Shown here one piece after another: positions 16,856 through 26,282 of a DNA stretch of 50,668 bases. Made by a program: the position numbers and the translations under genes. Source of the DNA: Acinetobacter sichuanensis (GTDB lineage: Bacteria > Pseudomonadota > Gammaproteobacteria > Pseudomonadales > Moraxellaceae); contig NZ_PYIX02000032.1 of the NCBI RefSeq assembly GCF_003024515.2, forward strand, positions 1 to 50,668. The letters run 5' to 3'. The notes under the pieces are model-generated. The model searched no databases. It saw only the letters and a program-made list of their open reading frames with translations, and was not told the origin of the DNA. Each line of letters starts with the position of its first letter. Position 1 is the first letter of the stretch.

Positions 16856-17578
16856 ATGAATGAGCCATTATATTTTCAAAAGTATTTTACCGATTACGTC
16901 TTTGAACATGCACAAAAACTTGAGCTGATGCAGGACTGCGTCTGTTACCAGTTGGATTTAGAACATATTGATGTGCATCTTTTTAAAAATCTCACACCAC
17001 CAAAATATCTAGAGCAAGCTGTATCAACACGGCTGAGTGAGTTTTATAGTGGGCGAATTTTAATACAAGCAATACTGATGCAGTATTATGAGGTTTATGA
17101 AGGAGTAACTTCACTTTCGCAGCGATTACCACAGTGGACTCCACCATTTCGAGGTAGTATTAGCCATTCGAAAAATCAGATTGTAGTCGCGGTATCGGCA
17201 TCTACAGCTTATTTGGGTATTGATATTGAACATTGGGTTAGTGAGGCTTTGATTGCAGAGGGTCAGCATCTGATTCTGAACCATCAAGATTATAAAATTT
17301 GGGATGAGATAAAATCAGAATTAAGTTTTCAGCAATTTTTGACTTTGGTTTTTTCCATTAAGGAAAGCTTGTATAAAGCGGTTTATCCTGAAGTTAAGCA
17401 CTATATTGATTTTCTAGATGCGGCGATTACTGAAATTTCATTACCAAACCGATGTGTTAAATTAAAGTTTTCAAATGAAATTCAGAATAAATTTCAATTG
17501 GTTCAAGAGTATGAGGGCTATTGGGAGATACAGGAAGATTATGTACTGACTTGGGTATATAAGACCAACCAAAAATAG
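16856..17578 (+). CDS. entD: 4'-phosphopantetheinyl transferase (EntD-like)
   Basis: A 240-residue Sfp/EntD-type phosphopantetheinyl transferase that would attach the phosphopantetheine arm of CoA to carrier-protein serines of the NRPS (Ser1032, Ser2081) and of EntB (Ser254). The motifs are in order: the basic/aromatic RLSEFYSGR region, FRGSISHSKN, YLGIDIEHW (Mg-binding acidic residues) and FSIKESLYKAVYP (the W/FSxKES-K signature). It is monocistronic on the plus strand and preceded by a Fur-box-like element. Sequence beyond the motifs is divergent, so the entD name is by role. It ends in a hairpin shared with entS. Confidence 0.85.
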   Translation: MNEPLYFQKYFTDYVFEHAQKLELMQDCVCYQLDLEHIDVHLFKNLTPPKYLEQAVSTRLSEFYSGRILIQAILMQYYEVYEGVTSLSQRLPQWTPPFRGSISHSKNQIVVAVSASTAYLGIDIEHWVSEALIAEGQHLILNHQDYKIWDEIKSELSFQQFLTLVFSIKESLYKAVYPEVKHYIDFLDAAITEISLPNRCVKLKFSNEIQNKFQLVQEYEGYWEIQEDYVLTWVYKTNQK

Positions 17579-17617
17579 CATTGATCTAGAGATACAGCCA
17601 CTCATATAGATATTAGT

Positions 17618-17650
17618 ACTCAGAAGGAAGCATGGCGCTTTCTTCTGAGT
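17618..17650. terminator. Hairpin between convergent entD-like and entS-like genes
   Basis: ACTCAGAAGGAAGC (17618-17631) pairs with GCTTTCTTCTGAGT (17637-17650) with a single mismatch around a short loop. The position between converging stops suggests a two-way terminator, although the T run is weak. Confidence 0.6.
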
Positions 17651-17659
17651 TAAAACAGA

Positions 17660-18913
17660 TTAACTTTCCTGTAAATTCGGATCTTGCAACCCAGCTTTAC
17701 GAATTCCTGTAAAGCCAATCAGACAGAGTAAACCCAGCAATAGACTGATCAGACCAAAATAGAAAATGCTGCTCGTGATTGGAAGTAATCGAGTGAGTAA
17801 GCCCATGCCCGTAGTGGCGATAGAATCTGCTGAAGCATCTTGAGCCAACCAAATGGCATTAATGCGTCCTAAATAGTCATCTGGTGTATGACCTTGTACG
17901 ATGCTGTATTGCAGTAAATTTGCAACAGCAGAGCAATAACCAAATACTGTCAGAATGAACAAAGTCAAATTGAACCATGAACTTAAACCGATCGCAATCA
18001 TGCAGGCAAAAACAGCTAGGCAGAAATACAGCATGATATTGCCAGGACGAATCAGTTGATTGGTCCAACCACTGAGAAATGCAGCGATGATGCCGCCTAA
18101 GGGGACAGCCGAATACATCAATCCTAATTCAAATGCACCGCCTGCAAACTGTTGTTCTACCATTTGCGGGAAGACGATGCGGATGGCACTGCTGAAACTC
18201 AAGAGAGTGCCAATCAAAATGGTCGTACCGACAATCTTATTTTGAAAAACGAATTTAAAACCTTGCAAGAGCTGTTGTAGCGGGGATTCCATGACAGCAC
18301 CGTGTTGTGAAGGCTTGAGGCTCGGTAAGTTTAGTAACAGAATGACAGTCAATAAAGTACCGATGGCTGCAATCCAATAAGCAGCAGCGACATTGCTCGC
18401 TGCAATAATAATGCCACCCAAGGCTGGGGCAATCACGGTGGCGAGTCGCACGGAAAGCATACTCACCGCGCGCGCTTGCACAATGTTTTCGCGCCCAACA
18501 ATCATGGGCATGACTGCCATCATCGCCGTGACACCTAAGGCACCAAAGAAACCATCCCATGCACTAAAAACATAAATCAAACTCAGCGAGGGTTGGTTGG
18601 ACATCGCATTCAAAGCCAATCCGATAAAGCCAATGCCACAAAAGCTTCGGGCAAACAGAATCAGCTTTTTTCGATCATAGCGGTCAGATAGAACCCCACC
18701 CAGCAATAAACCAATAAACATGGCAATGCCTTCAATCGCAGTGGCAATCGCAACATGAAATACATCATGCGTCATTTGATAGACTTGTTGCGGAATTGCC
18801 ACAATCAACATTCCAATAGTCAATAAAGACAAGGTACGTGCAACAAAGACATTGCGAAAATGGCGATTGGTTTTGAGTATACTAAAATCTGTCAGCAGCA
18901 TTTTAAAGGACAT
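17660..18913 (-). CDS. entS: MFS siderophore exporter, EntS-like
   Basis: A 417-residue, 12-helix major facilitator protein that aligns by eye with E. coli EntS over its whole length. It has the N-terminal SILKTNRHFRNVFVAR start and the GGVLSDRYDRKKLILFARS loop (MFS motif A). GFIGLALNAM, FSAWDGFFGALGVTA and VGRENIVQARAVSML follow, and later LLQYSIVQGHTPDDYLGRINAIW. It would export the catechol siderophore across the inner membrane. ATG 18913 overlaps the end of the NRPS gene by 11 bp, with AAGG 8 bases upstream. A second inner ATG at 18901 is an alternative. It is the last gene of the fes-mbtH-NRPS-entS operon. Confidence 0.9.
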   Translation of the reverse strand: MSFKMLLTDFSILKTNRHFRNVFVARTLSLLTIGMLIVAIPQQVYQMTHDVFHVAIATAIEGIAMFIGLLLGGVLSDRYDRKKLILFARSFCGIGFIGLALNAMSNQPSLSLIYVFSAWDGFFGALGVTAMMAVMPMIVGRENIVQARAVSMLSVRLATVIAPALGGIIIAASNVAAAYWIAAIGTLLTVILLLNLPSLKPSQHGAVMESPLQQLLQGFKFVFQNKIVGTTILIGTLLSFSSAIRIVFPQMVEQQFAGGAFELGLMYSAVPLGGIIAAFLSGWTNQLIRPGNIMLYFCLAVFACMIAIGLSSWFNLTLFILTVFGYCSAVANLLQYSIVQGHTPDDYLGRINAIWLAQDASADSIATTGMGLLTRLLPITSSIFYFGLISLLLGLLCLIGFTGIRKAGLQDPNLQES

Positions 18914-21900
18914 GATCTGCACCTTTTAACTGACGTGCATGCTCAATGTGTGTATTTAAAATAAGACCTAATTTTTGCAATTGTTTTGGGGATAGAATAT
19001 TGCTGTGATTTGCATCTGACATGGTTGTGATAGAAAGCTGTGCCACCAACGGTTGCCACTGGGCTTGAGGCTGAATGTAAGACAGCAAATCTTTTTCTGC
19101 AACGACTACATGTAAATGACCATCAAACTTTGGCATTTTATACGGTTTTAACAAGCGTACTGCATCACGATAGTTGGCAAAAATGTCCTGTTGTAAGCGC
19201 TGAGTTTCTTGGTACAGGCTAACATCAGCCTCTTCTAAAATATCATTAAAGAACTGCTCTTGTTCGGCTTCAGCATTCATTTCTTCTACCGATGGGTCTA
19301 ACCATTGGTGGATTTCCGCAGGGTAAGTATCTAATAAACCGAGATAATCAACGCGTTCATTTTGTTCACGAAGTTTTGCTGCCACTGCATATGCGACTGT
19401 GCCACCTAAAGAATGACCTAAGAAACTATAGGGTCCCTGTGGTTGTATAGTGCGAATTAACTCCAGTTGTTTCTCTGCTAACTCATCCATTGATGCACTA
19501 TTGGCGAGTAAACCCTCTGGACGTGGCGACTGTAAACCGATGATCGGGATATTTGGGTCTAAATACGGGGACAAAGCGGTGTATTGCCATGCAGAGCCTG
19601 AGCCAGGAGAGAAACAGAACAGTGGGTGAGTCGTTCCTGAACGGATGTGCAAGATTGGTTGCATTCCGTTTTGTTCTACATGCTGTAAGCGCTCTTGTGA
19701 AAGTAACAGTGCAGCAATACGTTCAATGCTGACTTGAGTCATGAGCATGCCCATCGGTAGGGATTGGTTGAATACTTTACGCAGCTCAATCACCAATTTC
19801 ATGACTAAAATCGAATGCCCACCTAGTGCAAAGAAATCGGCATCAACTGATATATCTTCTTGAATATTTAGAAGTTTTTTAAAGATGATGGCAACTTTAT
19901 GTTCGGTTTCAGAGTTGGGTAAACGCTTGATTTGTGTGTCTAACTGAGTTGGTTTTGGTAGAGCTTTGCGATCCAACTTACCATTATGACTGAGGGGGAA
20001 TTCAGCCAGCGACATAAAATGACTTGGGCACATATAGGCTGGTAAGGCTTTTGCCAGTTTCTTTTTCAGAGAGGCAGTGTCTAAGCTAGTGTTTGTTTTT
20101 ACATAAGCGATTAATTGGGGTTCTTGTGATGCGTTCAATGCAACAGGGTGTACGACCACATCATCGATCTGTGTGATTAGACAGATTTGCTGTTCAATTT
20201 CACCTAGTTCGACACGTTGACCGCGAATTTTTAATTGATCATCAGCACGTCCAACATACTGAATACTGCCATTTTCCTGCCAATGTGCAATATCACCCGT
20301 ACGATACATACGTTTGCCAACTTGGAATGGATTGGCAACAAAACGGTTTGCCGTTAGATCAGGACGATTGTGATAGCCCAACGCCAATTGCTCACCCGCA
20401 ATATAGAGTTCGCCATGCACGCCTACGGGAACAGGGCGCAAATATTGATCCAAAATATACAGCTCGGTGTTCCATACAGGATAGCCAATAGGAACACTAT
20501 TTTCCTGAGTTGCTGATGGCGCACGAGCATTCATATAACTCACATCTACCGCAGCTTCAGTCGGACCATATAGATTGTATAAAGCACAACTGAAATGCTG
20601 AAAAAAGTTTGTAGCTAATGCGATCGGCAATGCTTCACCACTACAGAACACGCGTTTCAGCGGAAGTGATCGACGCTGTTCTGCACTCATCAAGGTGCTC
20701 ACCGCATTTTCAAAAACCGATAACATCGAAGGTACAAAATGTAGTGTGGTGATTCCTTGCTTTTGAATAATATCTAACAGTTTTAGTGGGTCTTTATGCG
20801 CATGTTCTGGTGCCATGACCAATCGTGCCCCGACTAAATATGACCAGAAAAACTCCCAAACAGAAACATCAAAAGTACTTGGAGTTTTTTGCAAAATCAC
20901 ATCTGTAGTATTGAGTGGATATTGGTCTTGCATCCATAAAATTCGATTGACAATTGCTTGGTGGGAAACCAAAACGCCTTTAGGTTGCCCTGTTGTACCT
21001 GATGTATAAATCATGTAGGCAGGGTGTTGTGGACTCACAAGCGTCGTTTGATAATCTACCAATGCGAGTGCGTCGGGGGTGAGTAAGGCATCAAAGTTAA
21101 AACGCGGTATTTGAGCATCGGGCAGTAAGGATGGTTCAGTAATGATGAGCCGTGGCTGTGCATCTTGAAGCATATATTGAATACGCTCATTTGGATGCTG
21201 TAGATCAATCGGTAAATACGCTGCTCCTGCTTCAATCACAGCAAGAATTGCGAGACTGAGCTTGACCGAACGAGGTAAGGCAATGGCAATCACATCACCT
21301 GCTTGAACGCCGTGCTGTTGGAGTTGCTGTGCCAAGCCATAGACCTGTTCGCGAACCTGTTGCAAACTCAGTTGATGCTGTTCATCGACCAAAGCTAAGG
21401 CTTGAGGATGTTGCTTCGCAGCTTTGTTTAAGAGTTGCTGTAAAGTGGTTGCTGGCACAGCATGCTGTGTTTGGTTGATGGCTTTTAGATGTTGTGCTTC
21501 TTTAGGAAGCTGTAAAGGATATTCTGCTAATACCCGATCAGGTTGATCTAATGCAGTTTCAATGAATTGAACCATGCGTGCCATCAATTGTTCAGGTTGA
21601 GCGATTACACCACGATGTTCTAACAGTAATTCAATCGATTGATCAGGAATGACCAATAATGCCAATGGATAATGGCTATAGCCGCGATTGGTCAGTTTTT
21701 CAATTTTAGCATCACCCAATTGTTGCTTTAAGTAATGATGATCAGGATAGTTTTCAACAACTAATAATGTATCGAACAAATTGCCTTTACCCAACAGGGT
21801 TTGAATTTCATTGAGTCCTATACCATCTTGTTCGAGGTGGCAAATATGGCTGTGTTGCAAATGATCCAGTTGTTGCCACAGGCTTTGTTGCATGTTCAAT

Positions 21901-24900
21901 TTTACTTGAACAGGAATGGTATTTAGGAACAAACCAATTTGTTGTTCTAAACCCATAATTGGGGCAGTGCGCCCTGAAACTGGCGTACCAAAAACAATTT
22001 CTTCGCGGTAGGCATAAGTCTGTAGGGTCATTGCCCAGATCATTTGCATGAAGACATTTAATGTAATGCCTGCCTTACGTAATCGTTGCTCCAATTGGGT
22101 ACTCAGTGCTGGACTAAGTTGATAAGCATATTCTTCGACAGCTTGTTTTTTTGCATGTTCAAATAAAATGAGAGGTTGCGTATCCTGTAAATCTTCAGTC
22201 CAAATGCGGCGTGCAGCAGTATGATCTTGCTGAATAAGTTGCATCACCACGTCATGGTATGAATCAGTTAAGCTTTTGAGTGGAGTCAATGGATGTTGGT
22301 AGGCATCGATCAGGTCTTGTATAAATAAGGGGGTAGACCAGCCATCCGTCAGCAAGTGATGGACGATAATGATTAATTCCGCATGCTGTGCAGTATGTTG
22401 AATCAAGATCGTACGCAGTGCGCCATATTCTTGATCCAATTGCATAGTGTGTTGCAAGGCGTGTTGAATTTGCGTTTCTAGTTGATCCGTACCGCAGACC
22501 AAACTTGTTAACGGCCAATTTTGAGTTGGCTGTTGTGTATAGATAAAAATCGGTTCTTCAGTATTTTGGGTATCAAACCAACCACTCAATTGAGGGTGTT
22601 TGCGTAAAACAGTATTCAGTGCTTGTTGTAAGCGTAAGGGATCGATTTCACCGTGCAGACTGATTTGAGTAAAGGCATTATAGCTTGCTTGCTGCTGTTC
22701 TAGTTGAGCATGGAATAACATGCCTTTTTGTAATGGCAACAAGGGCAAAACATTGTACTCATTGCCATATTCAGCTTTGATCTTTTGGGTGATATTTGCA
22801 TCTATAAGTGAATGTAGCTGCTGAGGAATGCTAGGTTGCTGCTCCAGTTTTTGCAAGCATGTAGATAAAGCTGCAATATTTTTAAGTTGGAATACATCAC
22901 TTGGTTTAAGTATGTAACCCTGCTTGCGTAAGTGTGTACACAGCATAATGGCAGAAATACTGTCGCCACCCGTCATGAAAAAGTCGTCATCAATACCAAT
23001 ATTTTCTATTTTCAAAATCTGAGCACACAAATCACAGAGCAATTGTTGCTCAGGTGTTTGTGCGATGCGACTTTGTGTCCGAATTTGTGGGCGTGGCAAG
23101 GCTTTTTTGTCGACCTTACCGCTGACATTTCGCGGGAATTGCTGCATGACCGTTAATGCCGAAGGCACCATATAGTCAGGGAGGTTTTGGCGTAATTGGC
23201 TTAAATAAGTCTCACTTAACTGTTCCGCTTGTTCTTCATTCCATGTTAAATCTTTGACTACACAGTAGCCCAATAGGCGATGACTATTGTTAATCGGTTC
23301 AGCAATGACCACCACACTTTCTATATTAGGCAGAATGGATAAGGCATTTTCAACCTCACCAATTTCTACCCGATAACCTCGGATCTTGATTTGATCATCA
23401 CAACGCCCCATAAATTCCAATTTACCTGCATTGTTCCAACGCACTAAGTCGCCAGTTCGATACATACGTTGCCCAACATCAAAGGGATTGGCAACAAAAC
23501 GCGTTGAACTTAAATCAGCGCGCCCAAGGTAGCCATTAGCAATCCCAAAGCCAGAAATATATAGCTCTCCAATCACGCCTGTAGCACACAATTGTAAATT
23601 GCGATCCAGTACATAAGCTTGGGTATTGCCAATTGGGTTGGCAATCACTGGACGATCCGTCTGTTTTAATTCAGCACGGAAGGTATCGACGGTATATTCG
23701 GTTGGACCATATAAGTTATGTGCAAATAAATGAGTTTGCGCATTTAATTGCTGCCATAAAGCCAAAGGTGCAGCTTCACCGCCAATCAGGATCAGACGAG
23801 GATGATGTTGATCTGTGGCAAATAAACCGTTGGTGATCATTTGTGCGCAAAAAGAAGGTGGTAAATCTAAAGTATCGATATGACGATGCTGAATTTCCTG
23901 AACTAAGCCCCAAGCATCGCGGCGCATATTTTCATCAAAAATATGCAGCTCTTGACCCCATAACATCCAAAAAACTTGCAACCACGACGAGTCAAAAGAG
24001 AAAGAGTGGGTATGTGCTGCACGTAGTGGACGATGTGGATATTGTTGATTCACCGCATTTAAGGCAGGTTGGTAAATGGTGTCACGATGCGAGAGAATGA
24101 GATTCAGTAATGAACCATGTGTATTCATCACCCCTTTAGGACGCCCTGTACTACCTGACGTAAAGATAACGTAAGCTACATCTTGAAAATCAAAATGGCG
24201 CTGTATTGCTGGAATGGTACTTGAGTCTTGATCTTGGATGGCTGCAATGACATTGGGATCATCAAGATGGATTTGCTTTAAGTTTTTGGGTAATTGATTG
24301 GTCAGTGACTGCGTAGTAAGGGCAAACAGCGGATTTGCATCTTCACACATCATTTGCATCCGATCAATCGGATAATCCAAATCGAGAGGCAAGAAACTCG
24401 CCCCTGAATTCAGGACAGAAAGCATCACAACCACAGATTCCGCAGAGCGTGGAATTGCCCCTGCAATCACAGTATTCTTTTGCGCACCTTGTGCTTGAAG
24501 GTAGCGTGTTAGTTGATTGATTTTAAGACTTAATTCAGAAAAACTGAGCTGATAGAGCTGCTCTCTCTCACCACTGATTAGTGCAATGCGGTCAGGGTAT
24601 AGCGCCGCTTGTTCATAGAAAATATCTAAAATATTGTTGTATTTTTCAGGGTGAGAAATCTTCGCACCAGTTCCTGCTTTGATCAGTGCTTGCGCTTCTG
24701 ACTTCGGCAAGATATTAATATCTTGAATGGCTTGGCGAGGTGATGATAAACCTTGTTCTAAAAGCAGCGTGAGACGTTGCCCATGTGCAAATAATTCATT
24801 TTGGGTATAACGCAGCGCATCGGCACGTAACTCAATGATGAGTTCCTGATTTTGTACAATAAAAGAAAACTCAAAATCATCAATCGGACCTGTCGAAATA

Positions 24901-26054
24901 TGATGTGTTTTCACCTGATGATCGTTCAAGTTCAGGTCTTGATCGAAAGCTTTATAGTTCAGAATTGGACCGTAAATGCGCTCGTGAATATCAATTGAAT
25001 TAAGATCGCGTAGAATTTGTTCAGCATCATATTTTTGATGTGGACGGATGCGTTGTAATTGTTGCTGCACCTGCAAGGCTAAACTCAGCCAATCTTCTTG
25101 TGGCGAGAGTTGAAATTTAACGGGTAGGACATTGACTGTAGGTAGGGTCGAGCGGATGGCTTTAGAGCCAAGACGACGCATGAATGGAATGCCCACGACT
25201 AACTCAGCTTTGTCACTCATTTTGTAAAGATACAATAATGACAAAGCCATCATCATATCGGGAAGTGCGACTTTGTATTGTGTAGCAAGATCTTGAGTTT
25301 CTTTTAGAATACCTTGAGAAAAGCGTAATTGATGCTTAATAAATCGCGCTGTAGTTTTCGCTGCAGCATGATGAATACTGAGCGTGATGGGTGAAGGGAG
25401 ATCTTCACAATAATGCTGCCAAAATTGTTGATCGGTCTTGAACTGTTGACTATTTTCATAAGCCAAACGCTCTTGAATTACCTCTTGTAAAGCAATAAAG
25501 GGAGAAGGTTTTGGTGTTTGTTGAGCAGCCATTTGCTGATAAATTTCAATAATCCGCTTGCTCAGATTAATTAAACTAAAGCCATCTAACATAATGTGAT
25601 GATAACGTTGATACCAATAGATCGTGTCATGCGTGATAAATAGAACTTGGCGGTACAATTGCTGTTGATCTTGCTTTAACGATTTAGCATGTTCACGATC
25701 GGTCGGCATCCAATCCCACACCCGTTGCATTGCCTGTTTAGGTGGAAGATGGCGGAAATCAAACTCTTCAATCACCATTTGAGATTCAGGTTGCACGTGC
25801 AAAACAGCATGATCAGGCTGTGTAGAATAAGTTGCAGTCACGGATTCTGCTTCTGAAAGCCCCTGTTGAATAGCCTGCTTAAATTGGTGCAAATCAATAT
25901 TATTCGGCAGTTCCAAACAATGTGCAATCGCGTATAAATCTTCAATTTCGCTTAAATGGTCAGCAAGGAAAATGCCACGCTGCGTAGATAACAGCGGAAA
26001 CTGCATTGGATAACTCGCATCATGATGAAGTACGTAGGATAATGGTTGATTCAT
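18903..26054 (-). CDS. dhbF: Two-module siderophore NRPS (C-A-T-C-A-T-TE)
   Basis: A 2383-residue synthetase, the length and order of bacillibactin DhbF. Domains: C1 about 20-440 (HHIMLDG 152-158), A1 475-990, T1 with Ser1032 in GGDSI, C2 1103-1515 (HHLLTDG 1232-1238), A2 1535-2035, T2 with Ser2081 in GGHSI, TE 2130-2383 (GHSLGG, Ser2215; His2350). Reading the ten A-domain code positions gives DSLDLGLVDK for A1 and DVWHFSLVDK for A2; the latter is the EntF serine code. Acidic residues at two A1 pocket positions suggest a basic amino acid (Lys, Arg or Orn), which is inference. No epimerase domain is present. C1 would join dihydroxybenzoyl-EntB to X, C2 adds Ser, and TE oligomerises. A GGGAG precedes the ATG. 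Confidence 0.92.
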   Translation of the reverse strand: MNQPLSYVLHHDASYPMQFPLLSTQRGIFLADHLSEIEDLYAIAHCLELPNNIDLHQFKQAIQQGLSEAESVTATYSTQPDHAVLHVQPESQMVIEEFDFRHLPPKQAMQRVWDWMPTDREHAKSLKQDQQQLYRQVLFITHDTIYWYQRYHHIMLDGFSLINLSKRIIEIYQQMAAQQTPKPSPFIALQEVIQERLAYENSQQFKTDQQFWQHYCEDLPSPITLSIHHAAAKTTARFIKHQLRFSQGILKETQDLATQYKVALPDMMMALSLLYLYKMSDKAELVVGIPFMRRLGSKAIRSTLPTVNVLPVKFQLSPQEDWLSLALQVQQQLQRIRPHQKYDAEQILRDLNSIDIHERIYGPILNYKAFDQDLNLNDHQVKTHHISTGPIDDFEFSFIVQNQELIIELRADALRYTQNELFAHGQRLTLLLEQGLSSPRQAIQDINILPKSEAQALIKAGTGAKISHPEKYNNILDIFYEQAALYPDRIALISGEREQLYQLSFSELSLKINQLTRYLQAQGAQKNTVIAGAIPRSAESVVVMLSVLNSGASFLPLDLDYPIDRMQMMCEDANPLFALTTQSLTNQLPKNLKQIHLDDPNVIAAIQDQDSSTIPAIQRHFDFQDVAYVIFTSGSTGRPKGVMNTHGSLLNLILSHRDTIYQPALNAVNQQYPHRPLRAAHTHSFSFDSSWLQVFWMLWGQELHIFDENMRRDAWGLVQEIQHRHIDTLDLPPSFCAQMITNGLFATDQHHPRLILIGGEAAPLALWQQLNAQTHLFAHNLYGPTEYTVDTFRAELKQTDRPVIANPIGNTQAYVLDRNLQLCATGVIGELYISGFGIANGYLGRADLSSTRFVANPFDVGQRMYRTGDLVRWNNAGKLEFMGRCDDQIKIRGYRVEIGEVENALSILPNIESVVVIAEPINNSHRLLGYCVVKDLTWNEEQAEQLSETYLSQLRQNLPDYMVPSALTVMQQFPRNVSGKVDKKALPRPQIRTQSRIAQTPEQQLLCDLCAQILKIENIGIDDDFFMTGGDSISAIMLCTHLRKQGYILKPSDVFQLKNIAALSTCLQKLEQQPSIPQQLHSLIDANITQKIKAEYGNEYNVLPLLPLQKGMLFHAQLEQQQASYNAFTQISLHGEIDPLRLQQALNTVLRKHPQLSGWFDTQNTEEPIFIYTQQPTQNWPLTSLVCGTDQLETQIQHALQHTMQLDQEYGALRTILIQHTAQHAELIIIVHHLLTDGWSTPLFIQDLIDAYQHPLTPLKSLTDSYHDVVMQLIQQDHTAARRIWTEDLQDTQPLILFEHAKKQAVEEYAYQLSPALSTQLEQRLRKAGITLNVFMQMIWAMTLQTYAYREEIVFGTPVSGRTAPIMGLEQQIGLFLNTIPVQVKLNMQQSLWQQLDHLQHSHICHLEQDGIGLNEIQTLLGKGNLFDTLLVVENYPDHHYLKQQLGDAKIEKLTNRGYSHYPLALLVIPDQSIELLLEHRGVIAQPEQLMARMVQFIETALDQPDRVLAEYPLQLPKEAQHLKAINQTQHAVPATTLQQLLNKAAKQHPQALALVDEQHQLSLQQVREQVYGLAQQLQQHGVQAGDVIAIALPRSVKLSLAILAVIEAGAAYLPIDLQHPNERIQYMLQDAQPRLIITEPSLLPDAQIPRFNFDALLTPDALALVDYQTTLVSPQHPAYMIYTSGTTGQPKGVLVSHQAIVNRILWMQDQYPLNTTDVILQKTPSTFDVSVWEFFWSYLVGARLVMAPEHAHKDPLKLLDIIQKQGITTLHFVPSMLSVFENAVSTLMSAEQRRSLPLKRVFCSGEALPIALATNFFQHFSCALYNLYGPTEAAVDVSYMNARAPSATQENSVPIGYPVWNTELYILDQYLRPVPVGVHGELYIAGEQLALGYHNRPDLTANRFVANPFQVGKRMYRTGDIAHWQENGSIQYVGRADDQLKIRGQRVELGEIEQQICLITQIDDVVVHPVALNASQEPQLIAYVKTNTSLDTASLKKKLAKALPAYMCPSHFMSLAEFPLSHNGKLDRKALPKPTQLDTQIKRLPNSETEHKVAIIFKKLLNIQEDISVDADFFALGGHSILVMKLVIELRKVFNQSLPMGMLMTQVSIERIAALLLSQERLQHVEQNGMQPILHIRSGTTHPLFCFSPGSGSAWQYTALSPYLDPNIPIIGLQSPRPEGLLANSASMDELAEKQLELIRTIQPQGPYSFLGHSLGGTVAYAVAAKLREQNERVDYLGLLDTYPAEIHQWLDPSVEEMNAEAEQEQFFNDILEEADVSLYQETQRLQQDIFANYRDAVRLLKPYKMPKFDGHLHVVVAEKDLLSYIQPQAQWQPLVAQLSITTMSDANHSNILSPKQLQKLGLILNTHIEHARQLKGADHVL

Positions 26055-26066
26055 GCTGCTACTCCC

Positions 26067-26282
26067 TTAAGCCTGCTGAAATGGATTGATTGAATGCCAA
26101 TGCTTTTCGACATAGTCAATGCAAGCCCCACGGCTATCAGGACCAAACTGACTATCCCATCCTTGTGGTACAGGATGTGTTGCAGGCCATAAGCTATATT
26201 CATCGTGTTGATTTTTTAAGACTTGAAAAGGAAGTTGCTCATTATCAAATGGATTCAGATAGTTTTCTTGTAGCTGGCTCAT
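26067..26282 (-). CDS. MbtH-like NRPS chaperone
   Basis: A 71-residue MbtH/YbdZ-family protein. All family marks are present: NPFDNE at the start, FQVLKNQHDEYSLWP with the conserved S-L-W-P, VPQGW, and CIDYVEKHW ending in the S-I-N-P box. These proteins bind NRPS adenylation domains and are needed for their folding and activity. It is placed directly before the NRPS (12 bp gap) and overlaps the 3' end of fes by 38 bp, so translation is coupled. Confidence 0.95.
   Translation of the reverse strand: MSQLQENYLNPFDNEQLPFQVLKNQHDEYSLWPATHPVPQGWDSQFGPDSRGACIDYVEKHWHSINPFQQA

Noticed and set aside
18903..26054. Calling the siderophore bacillibactin or enterobactin
   Set aside because: The second A domain has the serine code, unlike DhbF threonine, and a first module is present, unlike EntF.
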